From JAXFQS01 sp034178815 (GTDB lineage: Bacteria; Verrucomicrobiota; Kiritimatiellia; RFP12; DVOR01), in NCBI GenBank assembly GCA_034178815.1, contig JAXFQS010000020.1:1-42132 (forward strand): a stretch of 42,132 nucleotides of DNA. The letters run 5' to 3'. The notes under the pieces were generated by a model, which was given only the letters and a program-made list of their open reading frames with translations, made no database searches and was not told the origin of the DNA. Positions 33,211-41,972 of the stretch are shown piece by piece. Each line of letters starts with the position of its first letter. The first letter of the stretch is position 1. The position numbers and the translations under genes were made by a program.

Positions 33211-34350
33211 ATGAAAATCCACCATCTCCTCTGCGCGCTGCTCCTCTGTGCGCTCCCCCTGCGCGCCGCCCTCGAACTCCCCCCCTACTTCGCCGACCAT
33301 ATGGTGCTCCAGCGCGACCGACCCATTCCCGTCTGGGGACGCGCCGAACCCGGCTCCAGCGTCACCGTCGAATTCGCCGGACAAAAGCGCCAGGCGAAGA
33401 CCGCCCCGGACGGCCGCTGGCGCGTGCAGTTCGACCCCCTCCCCGCCTCGGAAGAAGGCCGCGAGATGACCATCCTCTGCGAAGGCCAGACCCAGACCGT
33501 CGGCGAAGACCGTAAGCAGATTAAAGACATCCTCGTGGGCGAAGTCGTCACTGTGGTCGCCCAAGGCGGCTACCAGCACTTCTTCGGGTGGGGCTTCGAT
33601 GGCTGGAAAGCCGCCCTCGCCACCATCTCCACCAACCGTCTCGTGCGCCAGTTCCGAGTCGCCGAGACCGCCGCCGAGGAACCCTACGAAAACCTCAAAG
33701 GCCGCTGGCTCTCCGGTGGGCAACTGGTCGACTGCCGCACTTACGCCTACTATGTCGGCGCGCGCCTTCACGAACGCCTGAAGGTGCCCGTCGCCACCCT
33801 CGCCACCATCCACGCCAAAGCCCGCCTCGCCTCCTGGTGCTCCCCCGACGGCTACCAAGGCATCCCGGAACTTGCCGAAGAGGCCGCACTCGTCGCCTCA
33901 AGAAACTCCGCCTCCGAACAGTTCGCCGCCGCCTTCGAAGACTATGTCAAAGAACTCCAGGCCTGGAAACAAGAGACCCTCCGCCGCTCCGCCCAAGGCC
34001 GCCCCGTCAAACGCCCACCCAAAATCAAGCCCGCCTTCGCTATGGCGCGCGACATCAAAGGCAATGTCCTCCCCAACGAGCCGACCGCCACCTGGAACTC
34101 TATGCTCGCCCCCTTGCGGGCCCATCCCGTCCGCGCCTGGATCTTCCTCTCAGACACCCCCGGACTGGAGCAGAACCCCAAAGCCAAACCCTATTTGACC
34201 GCCCTGCTCCAGAGTTGGAAACCCGCCCCCGGCGCCCCGTCCTTCGCAACCTTCATCGCCCCCCACGCCAAGGCCAAGACCGCCGCCGAACGCTCCGCCC
34301 TGGCCGCAGATGCCCTCCTTGAGCACCTTGAGAAAGGAACCTCGAAATGA
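33211..34350 (+). CDS. Sialate O-acetylesterase-like protein lacking the catalytic serine
   Basis: This 379-residue protein has a signal peptide (MKIHHLLCALLLCALPLRA). Its N-terminal 110 residues are typical of sialate O-acetylesterases: YFADHMVLQRDRPIPVWGRA, a beta-sandwich with AEPGSSVTVEFAGQ and DGRWRV, and ILVGEV. Directly after this, where the family has GQSNM, it reads VVAQGGYQ, with Gly119 in the serine position. The remaining part is shorter than the 531-residue neighbour and lacks a clear DxxH block. It is probably a catalytically dead paralog that may act as a binding or regulatory partner, or a decaying copy. The frame is intact. The stop overlaps the start of the intact esterase by 4 bases, so both are made together. 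GAGG lies about 9 bases before the ATG. Confidence 0.75.
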   Translation: MKIHHLLCALLLCALPLRAALELPPYFADHMVLQRDRPIPVWGRAEPGSSVTVEFAGQKRQAKTAPDGRWRVQFDPLPASEEGREMTILCEGQTQTVGEDRKQIKDILVGEVVTVVAQGGYQHFFGWGFDGWKAALATISTNRLVRQFRVAETAAEEPYENLKGRWLSGGQLVDCRTYAYYVGARLHERLKVPVATLATIHAKARLASWCSPDGYQGIPELAEEAALVASRNSASEQFAAAFEDYVKELQAWKQETLRRSAQGRPVKRPPKIKPAFAMARDIKGNVLPNEPTATWNSMLAPLRAHPVRAWIFLSDTPGLEQNPKAKPYLTALLQSWKPAPGAPSFATFIAPHAKAKTAAERSALAADALLEHLEKGTSK

Positions 34351-35942
34351 GTCGCACGCCCACCCTCCAGCCGCTCGCGATCGCCCTATTGCTCCTGCCG
34401 GCGAGCCTCTTTGCCGGCGAGTTGCGCACCCCCGCCATCTTCGGTCACAATATGGTGCTCCAGCAGGAGAAAACCCTTCCCGTCTGGGGCTGGAGCAAAC
34501 CCGGGGCTTCGGTTCAGGTCGACTTTCTCGGGCACAAGGCGCAGACCGTGGCCGCCGCTGATGGCCGCTGGCGGGTCGATCTCAAACCCTTCGCCGCGTC
34601 CGTCAAAGAGCCGGCAGACTTCGTGGTGGAGAGCGCCGGCGAGCGGCTGGTCTACACGAATGTCGTGGTCGGAGAGGTCTGGCACTACTCTGGACAGAGC
34701 AATATGGAATACACCCTTCGGTGGTGCGATCGCGGGGTCGACGAGGCTGCCGCCGCCAACTATCCGTTGATGCGTGTGTTCAAGGTTGGGCACAAGTGTG
34801 CGGACGAACCGCAGGAAGAGGGGGCGGGGCGCTGGCTGGTGGTTTCGCCTAAACTCGGGGGCGGGATTTCGGGGGTGGCGTACTATTCGGCGCGCTTGGT
34901 TCATAAGGCGACGGGGCGGCCGTTCGGGATTATCGATTCGTCGTGGAGCGGCATTCGCATTGAGCCGTACATTGCCCCTACGGGCATTCTCTCTCGGGTG
35001 TTCGTCACGGCTGCGATGACCAATCTTCAGGCCCACTACCGGGCTATCGATCCGAAGGGGGAGGTGCACCGGAAGGCGGTGGCGGCTTATATCGAATCGG
35101 TCGACAAGTGGGTAAGTCAGACGCGCGAGCGGATGAAGCAGAAGCGTCCGCCGGAGGCTTTGCCTGGGATGAACTCTCGTGTGGCGATGGCGCTTGAGGG
35201 GGATGGTAAGACGATTCGTTTTGACCAGCCTGCCGCGGCCTATTTTGGAATGATTGCGCCGATTATTCCGTATGCTATCCGCGGGATGGCGTGGTATCAG
35301 GGGTGTATGAATGCGTTTGATGGGGATTCGTATCGGGAGAAGTTGATTGCCTTGGCGGAGGGGTACCACGATCTCTGGGGGCAGGGGCCGTTTCCTTTCT
35401 ACATTATGCAGATTGCGCCGTTCAACTGGAGTCCTTCGCCCACGACGCTTCCTGATTTGTGGGAGGCGATGACGAAGGCTTCGCGCGAGATTCCCAATGC
35501 GGGCATTGTTCCGCTCTATGATAACCGCGGGGCGAACTTTCATCCTACCAACAAGATTCTTCCGGGCGAGCGTCTTGGCCGGCAGATGCTCGGGCGCAAT
35601 TACCCCGAGGGGAAGGATGTTCACTGGCAGTCTCCTGTCTTCCGCGAGATGAAGGTCGAGGGGGAGAAGGTGCGTGTCTGTTTCGACTTTGGCGAGGGTC
35701 TCAAGACGCGCGACGGGAAGCCTATCGAGAAGTTTCAGATTTCGGATCTTTCCCGTCCCTGGGGGCCGTGGTATGAAGCCCAATCCCGCATTGAGGGCGA
35801 CACGGTGGTCATCTGGCACGAGAAGGTCAAGGAGCCCAAGGCCATCTCCTACGGCTGGAACCACCACTGGAGTTTGAATCTGGTCAACCAATACGGCGAG
35901 CCCGCGCTCGTCTTCCGCTACCGCCTGCCCAAGAAGCCGTGA
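34347..35942 (+). CDS. Sialate O-acetylesterase (SGNH-type, secreted)
   Basis: This 531-residue esterase would remove O-acetyl groups from sialic acids or other acetylated glycans, in the periplasm or outside. It has a signal peptide (to about residue 23), an N-terminal beta-sandwich (IFGHNMVLQQEKTLPVWGWS, DGRWRV), and the nucleophile motif GEVWHYSGQSNM with Ser118. Asp392 and His399 in YDNRGANFHPTNK complete the likely catalytic residues. The block usually reading WYQGESN is WYQGCMN here, so the Glu is a Cys. Without this acidic residue the specificity may differ. AAGGA at 34334-34338 is a good ribosome site inside the upstream gene. Base composition changes from C-ending codons to G/T-ending codons after about codon 90. 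Confidence 0.85.
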   Translation: MSRTPTLQPLAIALLLLPASLFAGELRTPAIFGHNMVLQQEKTLPVWGWSKPGASVQVDFLGHKAQTVAAADGRWRVDLKPFAASVKEPADFVVESAGERLVYTNVVVGEVWHYSGQSNMEYTLRWCDRGVDEAAAANYPLMRVFKVGHKCADEPQEEGAGRWLVVSPKLGGGISGVAYYSARLVHKATGRPFGIIDSSWSGIRIEPYIAPTGILSRVFVTAAMTNLQAHYRAIDPKGEVHRKAVAAYIESVDKWVSQTRERMKQKRPPEALPGMNSRVAMALEGDGKTIRFDQPAAAYFGMIAPIIPYAIRGMAWYQGCMNAFDGDSYREKLIALAEGYHDLWGQGPFPFYIMQIAPFNWSPSPTTLPDLWEAMTKASREIPNAGIVPLYDNRGANFHPTNKILPGERLGRQMLGRNYPEGKDVHWQSPVFREMKVEGEKVRVCFDFGEGLKTRDGKPIEKFQISDLSRPWGPWYEAQSRIEGDTVVIWHEKVKEPKAISYGWNHHWSLNLVNQYGEPALVFRYRLPKKP

Positions 35943-36052
35943 CGGGGGCGTTACGGCAAGGCCTGCCGCGCGCGGGCAATCCGAGACAGTCCGAAGTCTC
36001 TAGCACTATGGTCTTCCGTTCTAGTCAATCCACATATACGAAAGGTTAGACT
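35943..36052 (+). promoter_or_regulatory. Short AT-richer gap before the second G8-like gene
   Basis: The gap separates the esterase from the G8-like gene. AAAGG at 36041-36045 is the ribosome site. TAGCACTAT at about 36001-36009 may be a -10 region but has no clear -35. A secondary promoter is possible but not demonstrated. Confidence 0.3.
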
Positions 36053-38932
36053 ATGCGATATGCAATCCTGCCCATACTTCTGGCGGCATCCTGCCTACGT
36101 GCGGCGACACCTGCTATCACGCTGACGCAGACGCTCAACTTCGAGACGCCGGATCAGGCCAAGACCGCCCTGAGCCTGTTGTCGGACTCCTCCGCCGAGC
36201 CGTCCCTTCTTGAGGACGGCTCGCTTGCCGTCTTCGCCGCGGACGATCATAAACTGCTCGCCTCCTGGCGCGAGAGCGACAAGACCCTGCGCCTTGCACG
36301 CGCCAACCTCACCTTCTCCCCCGCGACCGCCGGCATCAACGCCTTCATTCTTCCCGCCGGCACCACCGTAGCATTCGGCCAGGTTGCCATTGCCGTCCCC
36401 AAGAACAACAAAATCACCCCCATCATCCGCGGGCTCGGCAATTTGACCTTCATCGCCGACCCAGGCGGCCTGCTCTCCATACAAGCCGCCAAGAACGTCG
36501 CCTGCGGCTGCGTCAGCGTCGCCGGCAACCTCACCTTCGACCTCAACGGCGATGCCGAAGGGGGCTGCGGGCGCATCGAAATGGGTATCGTCAACAACCA
36601 AGGCACCGGCCTCAACGCCTCCGGCATCGTCACCCTTTCTGGCGGCGAAGCCCTCTTCCAAATCTGGGAGCGCACCATCATCGCCACGCGCACCGTCATC
36701 AACAACTGCCGCGTACAGTCCCTCCAGCCCTACGGCAACCAAGTCCACTTCCAGATGATAATCGGCCACTTCGAGATGAGCGGTGCCGACGCCTCCTTCG
36801 AAGCCTACTCCTACTGCCAGGGCTCGCCCAAACTCTTCACCAGCGGCGCCACAGTCACCATCCCAGACACCCACTACATCGCCTCCGGCGGGAGCGCCAC
36901 CGACAGTGCCATGGCCTACCTCACCGCCGTCGACACCAACGCCAAGGGCAAGCGCTACATCAAAGTCGCCCCCGCCATCGCCCGCAACGAATCCACGAAG
37001 GTCAACTATCCCACCCTCAAGGTCGCCTTGCGCGCCAACACCGCCAACGCGCCTATCCGCCTCTTGGCCCATACCGACGAAGCCTTGACCATCGCGACCA
37101 GCATCGAACTCATCGACGCCAAAATTTACGCCCCCAATGTCGTCCGCTCTGACACGCCCGCAGTCTGCCGCGCGTCCGGCCTCTGGAGCAACCCCGCCGT
37201 CTGGGAAGGCGAGAAGCTCCCGCAGGACGGAGGCCAAGTCATCGTCGACGGCGCCGGAACCGTCCTCGACCTCGACACCCAACTGCCCTGGCTCTCCGAA
37301 CTCATCGTCACCAACGGCGCCATCCTACGCATCCGCGCCACTCAAAACGAGACCCTGCCGCCGATCAAGGTTGCCTGGGACTCCACCCTCGAAGTCGGCA
37401 ACGGCACGGAAAAGATTACCGTAGTCGCCCAAGACGGCTTGCTACGATTCGGAGCCAAAGAAGCGCAGGACGGGAGCGTACACCTGTCCACCTTCCTCCT
37501 GCACACCAACGCGACAATCTCCGGCATGATCAACTGGAAGAATGTCGACCTCAAACTCTACGGCACCTTCTGGAAACCCAGCGCCGACATCCAGAAAGCC
37601 GTCTTCGGAACCGCCGACGCCGGCGAAACCACCTGGATTGGACTGCACATCGACACCCCCATGAACCTGCGCGCCGGCTGCACCCTCGCTATCGCCACCC
37701 CGGCCGCCGGCGGCTGCGTCAAGCCCATCGGCACCATCCGCATCGACAACTTCAACGCCAACTTCAACTCGAAGGAGGACTACGGCAACTACTTCCACTT
37801 CGGCAAAGGCAACCCCGAGACCGTCCCCATCCAAATCATCGCCCGCAACAGCAACTTCCGCTACGGCCTGAACCTGGAAAACCTCGTCTACCTCGGTGGC
37901 CGCACCACCCTCGTCTTGACCGACAACAGTTACCTCGGCGCCTTCCCGCTCAGCAAGGGCGGCCCCAACAACCTCCGCCAGGACTACTGGCCAGGCGACG
38001 GCGACACTGCCTACTTCACCAAACAATCCGTCCACATCCTCGATAGCGCCCAGATCATCCTCGACAACGCCACCCTCAACAGCGGCCGAATCTCCTCCCC
38101 GGGTGAGCGCCTCAACGGCTGGAACCTGTCGCCGACCGAGGAGAATCATCCCTCAATTGTGGTGCGGCGCGGATGCTACCGCGTCTGGGCTTGCTCCTCG
38201 AAGTCGAACGGCAAAGCTAGGTTGAAAGTTGACGGCGAGTGCCGCATCGATCTGGTCTCGGGGGTGCAGGGAGGCGTCGAGCCGCGTCCGTTGGATGGCT
38301 TCGGAGGGGTGGACTTGGCGGAGGGCTCGAAGTTGACCTTCTCCATCCTGAGCCATTCGAACCGGCTGATGCGGATCGGGTGCGGCCTGACGGGGTCGGG
38401 CGAAGTATCGGCGGTGGGGACGAATGCGACGGTTATTCCCGTGAAGGTTTGCTTCGCGGGCGACTCGAGCAACTATTCCGGCGCGATGTCGGTTGACACT
38501 TCGGCGGGGCCGGCGAAGTTCTATTTCGCCGACGGCGCGGTGTGGGGTTCGGTGGCGAAAGCGTCCCTCTGCGCGCTGACGAATCTGGTTGACGCGGCGG
38601 CCGTTTGCACGGTGTCGTTCGGGGGGCTGGAACTCGACGGGGAGGGGCTTTCGCTGCGCGTCAAGGGTGACCGGAGTTGCGACCGTCTGGAGTTGGGCGC
38701 GGCCGGCTTTTCGGGCACCGGGGGGCTTCGGATTGTCTGGCCGGACGGTCAGATTTCGCCCTCGGGGAGCGAGCCGGTGGTGGCGACGCGCCCGAAGGAT
38801 TCCGCCACGAGGGTGCCGCCCGTGGTTTCCGAAGGTGGGGGCGCTTGGCGGCTTTCGGTGCGCGATTCCCAGACGGATTCGCGCGAAGAGTTGAGATTGG
38901 TTCCTGCGGGGACTTTGCTGATTTTCTACTAG
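36053..38932 (+). CDS. Secreted beta-helix / G8-like protein with shared C-terminal tail
   Basis: This 959-residue protein has a signal peptide (MRYAILPILLAASCLRAA). It is rich in short beta-strands with Asn, Thr and Gly turns. Residues about 372-430 form a G8-like unit (LWSNPAVWEGEKLPQDGGQV, then LSELIVTNGAILRI). It lacks the CNR/VDKGV module of its neighbours. The C-terminal 30 residues (SVRDSQTDSREELRL, then VPAGTLLIFY) match the tail of the 1351-residue protein in spacing and pattern. No catalytic motif is visible; a surface scaffold or binding protein is the likely role. It is followed after 22 bases by paralog D, as the giant protein is followed by paralog A, so the G8-protein-then-enzyme order occurs twice. 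Confidence 0.78.
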   Translation: MRYAILPILLAASCLRAATPAITLTQTLNFETPDQAKTALSLLSDSSAEPSLLEDGSLAVFAADDHKLLASWRESDKTLRLARANLTFSPATAGINAFILPAGTTVAFGQVAIAVPKNNKITPIIRGLGNLTFIADPGGLLSIQAAKNVACGCVSVAGNLTFDLNGDAEGGCGRIEMGIVNNQGTGLNASGIVTLSGGEALFQIWERTIIATRTVINNCRVQSLQPYGNQVHFQMIIGHFEMSGADASFEAYSYCQGSPKLFTSGATVTIPDTHYIASGGSATDSAMAYLTAVDTNAKGKRYIKVAPAIARNESTKVNYPTLKVALRANTANAPIRLLAHTDEALTIATSIELIDAKIYAPNVVRSDTPAVCRASGLWSNPAVWEGEKLPQDGGQVIVDGAGTVLDLDTQLPWLSELIVTNGAILRIRATQNETLPPIKVAWDSTLEVGNGTEKITVVAQDGLLRFGAKEAQDGSVHLSTFLLHTNATISGMINWKNVDLKLYGTFWKPSADIQKAVFGTADAGETTWIGLHIDTPMNLRAGCTLAIATPAAGGCVKPIGTIRIDNFNANFNSKEDYGNYFHFGKGNPETVPIQIIARNSNFRYGLNLENLVYLGGRTTLVLTDNSYLGAFPLSKGGPNNLRQDYWPGDGDTAYFTKQSVHILDSAQIILDNATLNSGRISSPGERLNGWNLSPTEENHPSIVVRRGCYRVWACSSKSNGKARLKVDGECRIDLVSGVQGGVEPRPLDGFGGVDLAEGSKLTFSILSHSNRLMRIGCGLTGSGEVSAVGTNATVIPVKVCFAGDSSNYSGAMSVDTSAGPAKFYFADGAVWGSVAKASLCALTNLVDAAAVCTVSFGGLELDGEGLSLRVKGDRSCDRLELGAAGFSGTGGLRIVWPDGQISPSGSEPVVATRPKDSATRVPPVVSEGGGAWRLSVRDSQTDSREELRLVPAGTLLIFY

Positions 38933-38954
38933 CACAACGAGCACGGAGGTTTTA

Positions 38955-41900
38955 ATGGTTTGGTCTGGCAGATTGGTTGCGGCGGCACTCATCGCAGGGT
39001 TCCTTTTGGAGCCGGCGGTTGCCACGAATGTCTGGTTCCGCTCGACGGCGCAGGAGTGGGGGCGTTTCGACGAGGCGTCGCGGTGGTTTCTTGAGAAAGG
39101 CCGAACCAATGCGCTGGGCGCGCTCCCCAAAGAGGTTGACCACGGCAGGGGCAAGGCGTGGATCGATTTGGGCGGGAAGAGCCACCGCCTCGCGGCTTGG
39201 ACGGACGGCGATCTGGCCATTCGAAACGGGCGGCTCGCGCTCGGACATCACTTCTCCGCCAGCCGCTATGTCGTCGGCGAAGGGGGCGATTTGCACCTCA
39301 CCTGCTGGGGCATCCTCGGGCTCGGACAGGTTCACGAGGGGGCCAACTTCTGGCGCATCGAAAAGGGCGGACGCCTCACCGCCGAAGCCAGCCAGGTCAA
39401 GGTCGAAAACCTCAAAGTCGTCGTCGAGCAGGGCGGGCAATACATCGACCGCTTCGGGCCCCGGCTCGAAATGTATTGCAACCGCGGCCGCTTCTCCTAC
39501 AGCATCGACTGCGCCGGAAAAGTCGCCTTCCCCCTCGGCCTTCGCTACACCAACCACTCTTGGGGCGCAGGCTCCCCGCGCCTGAGATTGCGCCCGACCG
39601 GCGAGATCGAAATCGGCGGCGACATCGACCAGAACGCCCACGCCGATATGCGCTGGACGCTCGAAGGCGGGCGGTTGCACATCACCCGCCGGAGCCGCTT
39701 CGACCTGCGCGAATTGACCGTCGTGAGCAACGCCGTCGTCGAGATTGAAGTCGACAAGGGCGTCCTCGCCGACCTCTCCTGCCTCCAGGCCCATCCCACC
39801 GCGCGAATCGTCAAGACAGGTCGCGGCACACTCATCCTCGGGGAGCAACCAAAAGGCCTCGAAGTTAAGCGCGGCGAGGTCGAATTCAAAGACGCCGCCG
39901 CCCGTGCCCGCTTCGACTGGCGCTTCCGCGACATAGCCGTCGAACAAGACCGCGCCAACCGCTGCTTCTACCTCAATCTTGAGGCCTACAAGGGCCGCGT
40001 CGCATCCGTCGAGTACGCCTATCCCGACCCGGAAGCCGAAGGCGGAGTCGCCCGCGCCACCACCTCCTCCCTATTCTTCCGCCGCCGCTTTCCCGCCAAC
40101 CAGTTCAAGCCATTCCCGGTTCACGCCCGCATCAAGGGTACCGATGGACAGGTCGTCGAGAAACGCATCACCGTCACCCCGCTCGACAAGGAGACGGTTT
40201 TCCGCCCGCCCTTCCCTAACCACGAACTGCTCGTCGGAATCTGCGCCTACCAGCGCAAAGACCTCATCCCCGAGATGATCACCAACCGCATCGGGAATGT
40301 CCTCGCGCTCTGGTCGTCGAGCAAAGGAGTCGCCGAAGGGGAAATGGAGCCCCGACTCCTGGAGCAGGCTAGGAAAGAGGGCTTGAATGTCTTGACCATC
40401 TACGGCTACGACGGCCCCGATCGCATCAAGGCGCTGGAGCGAACCTGGGGCAAACATTACCTCTACAACAATGTCGGCGAGCATTGCGGCTACCTCTATC
40501 AAGGCGCCAAACAGTCCGAAGGCGTACCCGCCACCAATGATCTGGTCGCCGTACGCGACTACCTGATTGACAGTTGGTGCTTCAAGCGTTTGCGGCGCTA
40601 TCCCGGGGCCAACCGCTTCATTCTCTCGACCTCCGGTTCGCCTTTGGCCAACTACGAGTTGGCGGGCGGAATCGAGATGATCTGCAACGAACTCTGGGCT
40701 GTGGGTTCTGCGCGCCTAGCCTACGCGACGAGCGAAGCAAGGGGTGCGGCGAGGCGTTGGAAACCGGCCTATTGGTGCAGTTGGCACGCGCACGACTGGC
40801 AAACCTGGGCGATCCCCTACACGGTGCCGATGAAGTACCTTCAACTCAAGGCGGGGCTGCTGCAGCAGTATGTGATGGGGACTTCGCTGATTGTACTGGA
40901 GTCGGGGGCTGAGACGACCCAAGCATGGCAGTACACGGCTTTGGGGCCGGGGGTGACGAACCGTGCGGTGCAGGGCTATCACGACCACGGCCCGCGCGAA
41001 TACCGCCGCACGATGAAGGAGTTCTACGACTTTTCCAAGGCGCATCCCCGCGACGAGGGCACACCGGATACGGAGGTTGCGCTGGTGCTGGGGCATTGCG
41101 ATTCGTTCGTCGGGCAGATAGGCGGCTGGATGGCGGCGTTCGGGAATCATCGTCTGCTCAAGGAGCATCCCGAGTGGTTCCCGGGCGACCCGGAACACAG
41201 TTGGAATTGGGTGCGCGATCGCTTCTTTCCGTGCGGTCAGGCGGCGCTCAAGCCGTACGGCAACGGGCAGTTGGCGGGTTCGCCTTTTGGGCAGATTGAT
41301 GTGGTTGGGGTCGACGAGGAGGCGCGCTATTCGGATCTGTCGCGCTATGGGATGTTGGCCTATGCGGGGTGGAATACGATGACGCCACGGGCGCTCTATG
41401 TACTGGAGCAGTTTGTACGCGGCGGCGGTCAGTTGGTCTTGGGGATTCCGCACCTCTCGACGCGTACCGACCGGGTGCACGCGAAGATTGAGGTCTCGGA
41501 TTTGCTGCAGCCGTCTTTCGCCGGAATCCGCATTACGGGGCGGACGGTCACGACGAACAAGCACGAGTTGGCGACGGTCGCGCTCGGCCCCCGGGCGGAG
41601 GTTGTCGAGCGGGTCGACGGCGAGCCGTTGGTGGTCAAGGTGCCGGTCGGGAAGGGGACGCTTTGGCTCTACACGGGCTGGCGCTACCTGCACGCCGAGC
41701 GCAAACTGGCGCCGCGCTATGTCAAACTTCTCGAACAGGTCGCCGCGAGCATTCCCCGCCGCGTCTGGATTGACCCCAAGGCGAAGGATTCCGTCTACAT
41801 CAGTTACGCCACCTACGGCCGCCACGCCTATTTCCTGAATGTCGACTGCAACAATGTCCGCCGCGCGACCGTCCATTTCGCCGACGGCACCGAGCGCCAA

Positions 41901-41972
41901 CTCGAACTCCAGCCTTGCAGCCTCGAAACCATCGAACTCCCCCGCCGCCTGCGCCGCGATCCTATCTACTAG
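38955..41972 (+). CDS. Paralog D: secreted multi-domain protein with probable TIM-barrel hydrolase core
   Basis: This 1005-residue protein has a signal peptide (MVWSGRLVAAALIAGFLLEPAVA). It is full-length relative to A and B and lacks the extra domain of C. Landmarks: YCNRGRFSYSIDC, EVDKGVLADLSCL, KTGRGTLILGE, NNVGEHCGYLYQG with Glu509, STSGSPLANYELAGG, EARGAARRWKPAYWCSWHA, LIVLESGAET with Glu649, SPFGQIDVVGVDEEARYSDLSRY, GGQLVLGIPH and YATYGRHAYFLNVDC. The GEY motif is GEH here. GGAGG at 38945-38949 is a strong ribosome site 5 bases before the ATG. The gene alternates between G-ending and C-ending codon segments. Its separation from A-C by the esterase pair suggests an older duplication or a block duplication together with a G8-like gene. 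Confidence 0.75.
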   Translation: MVWSGRLVAAALIAGFLLEPAVATNVWFRSTAQEWGRFDEASRWFLEKGRTNALGALPKEVDHGRGKAWIDLGGKSHRLAAWTDGDLAIRNGRLALGHHFSASRYVVGEGGDLHLTCWGILGLGQVHEGANFWRIEKGGRLTAEASQVKVENLKVVVEQGGQYIDRFGPRLEMYCNRGRFSYSIDCAGKVAFPLGLRYTNHSWGAGSPRLRLRPTGEIEIGGDIDQNAHADMRWTLEGGRLHITRRSRFDLRELTVVSNAVVEIEVDKGVLADLSCLQAHPTARIVKTGRGTLILGEQPKGLEVKRGEVEFKDAAARARFDWRFRDIAVEQDRANRCFYLNLEAYKGRVASVEYAYPDPEAEGGVARATTSSLFFRRRFPANQFKPFPVHARIKGTDGQVVEKRITVTPLDKETVFRPPFPNHELLVGICAYQRKDLIPEMITNRIGNVLALWSSSKGVAEGEMEPRLLEQARKEGLNVLTIYGYDGPDRIKALERTWGKHYLYNNVGEHCGYLYQGAKQSEGVPATNDLVAVRDYLIDSWCFKRLRRYPGANRFILSTSGSPLANYELAGGIEMICNELWAVGSARLAYATSEARGAARRWKPAYWCSWHAHDWQTWAIPYTVPMKYLQLKAGLLQQYVMGTSLIVLESGAETTQAWQYTALGPGVTNRAVQGYHDHGPREYRRTMKEFYDFSKAHPRDEGTPDTEVALVLGHCDSFVGQIGGWMAAFGNHRLLKEHPEWFPGDPEHSWNWVRDRFFPCGQAALKPYGNGQLAGSPFGQIDVVGVDEEARYSDLSRYGMLAYAGWNTMTPRALYVLEQFVRGGGQLVLGIPHLSTRTDRVHAKIEVSDLLQPSFAGIRITGRTVTTNKHELATVALGPRAEVVERVDGEPLVVKVPVGKGTLWLYTGWRYLHAERKLAPRYVKLLEQVAASIPRRVWIDPKAKDSVYISYATYGRHAYFLNVDCNNVRRATVHFADGTERQLELQPCSLETIELPRRLRRDPIY

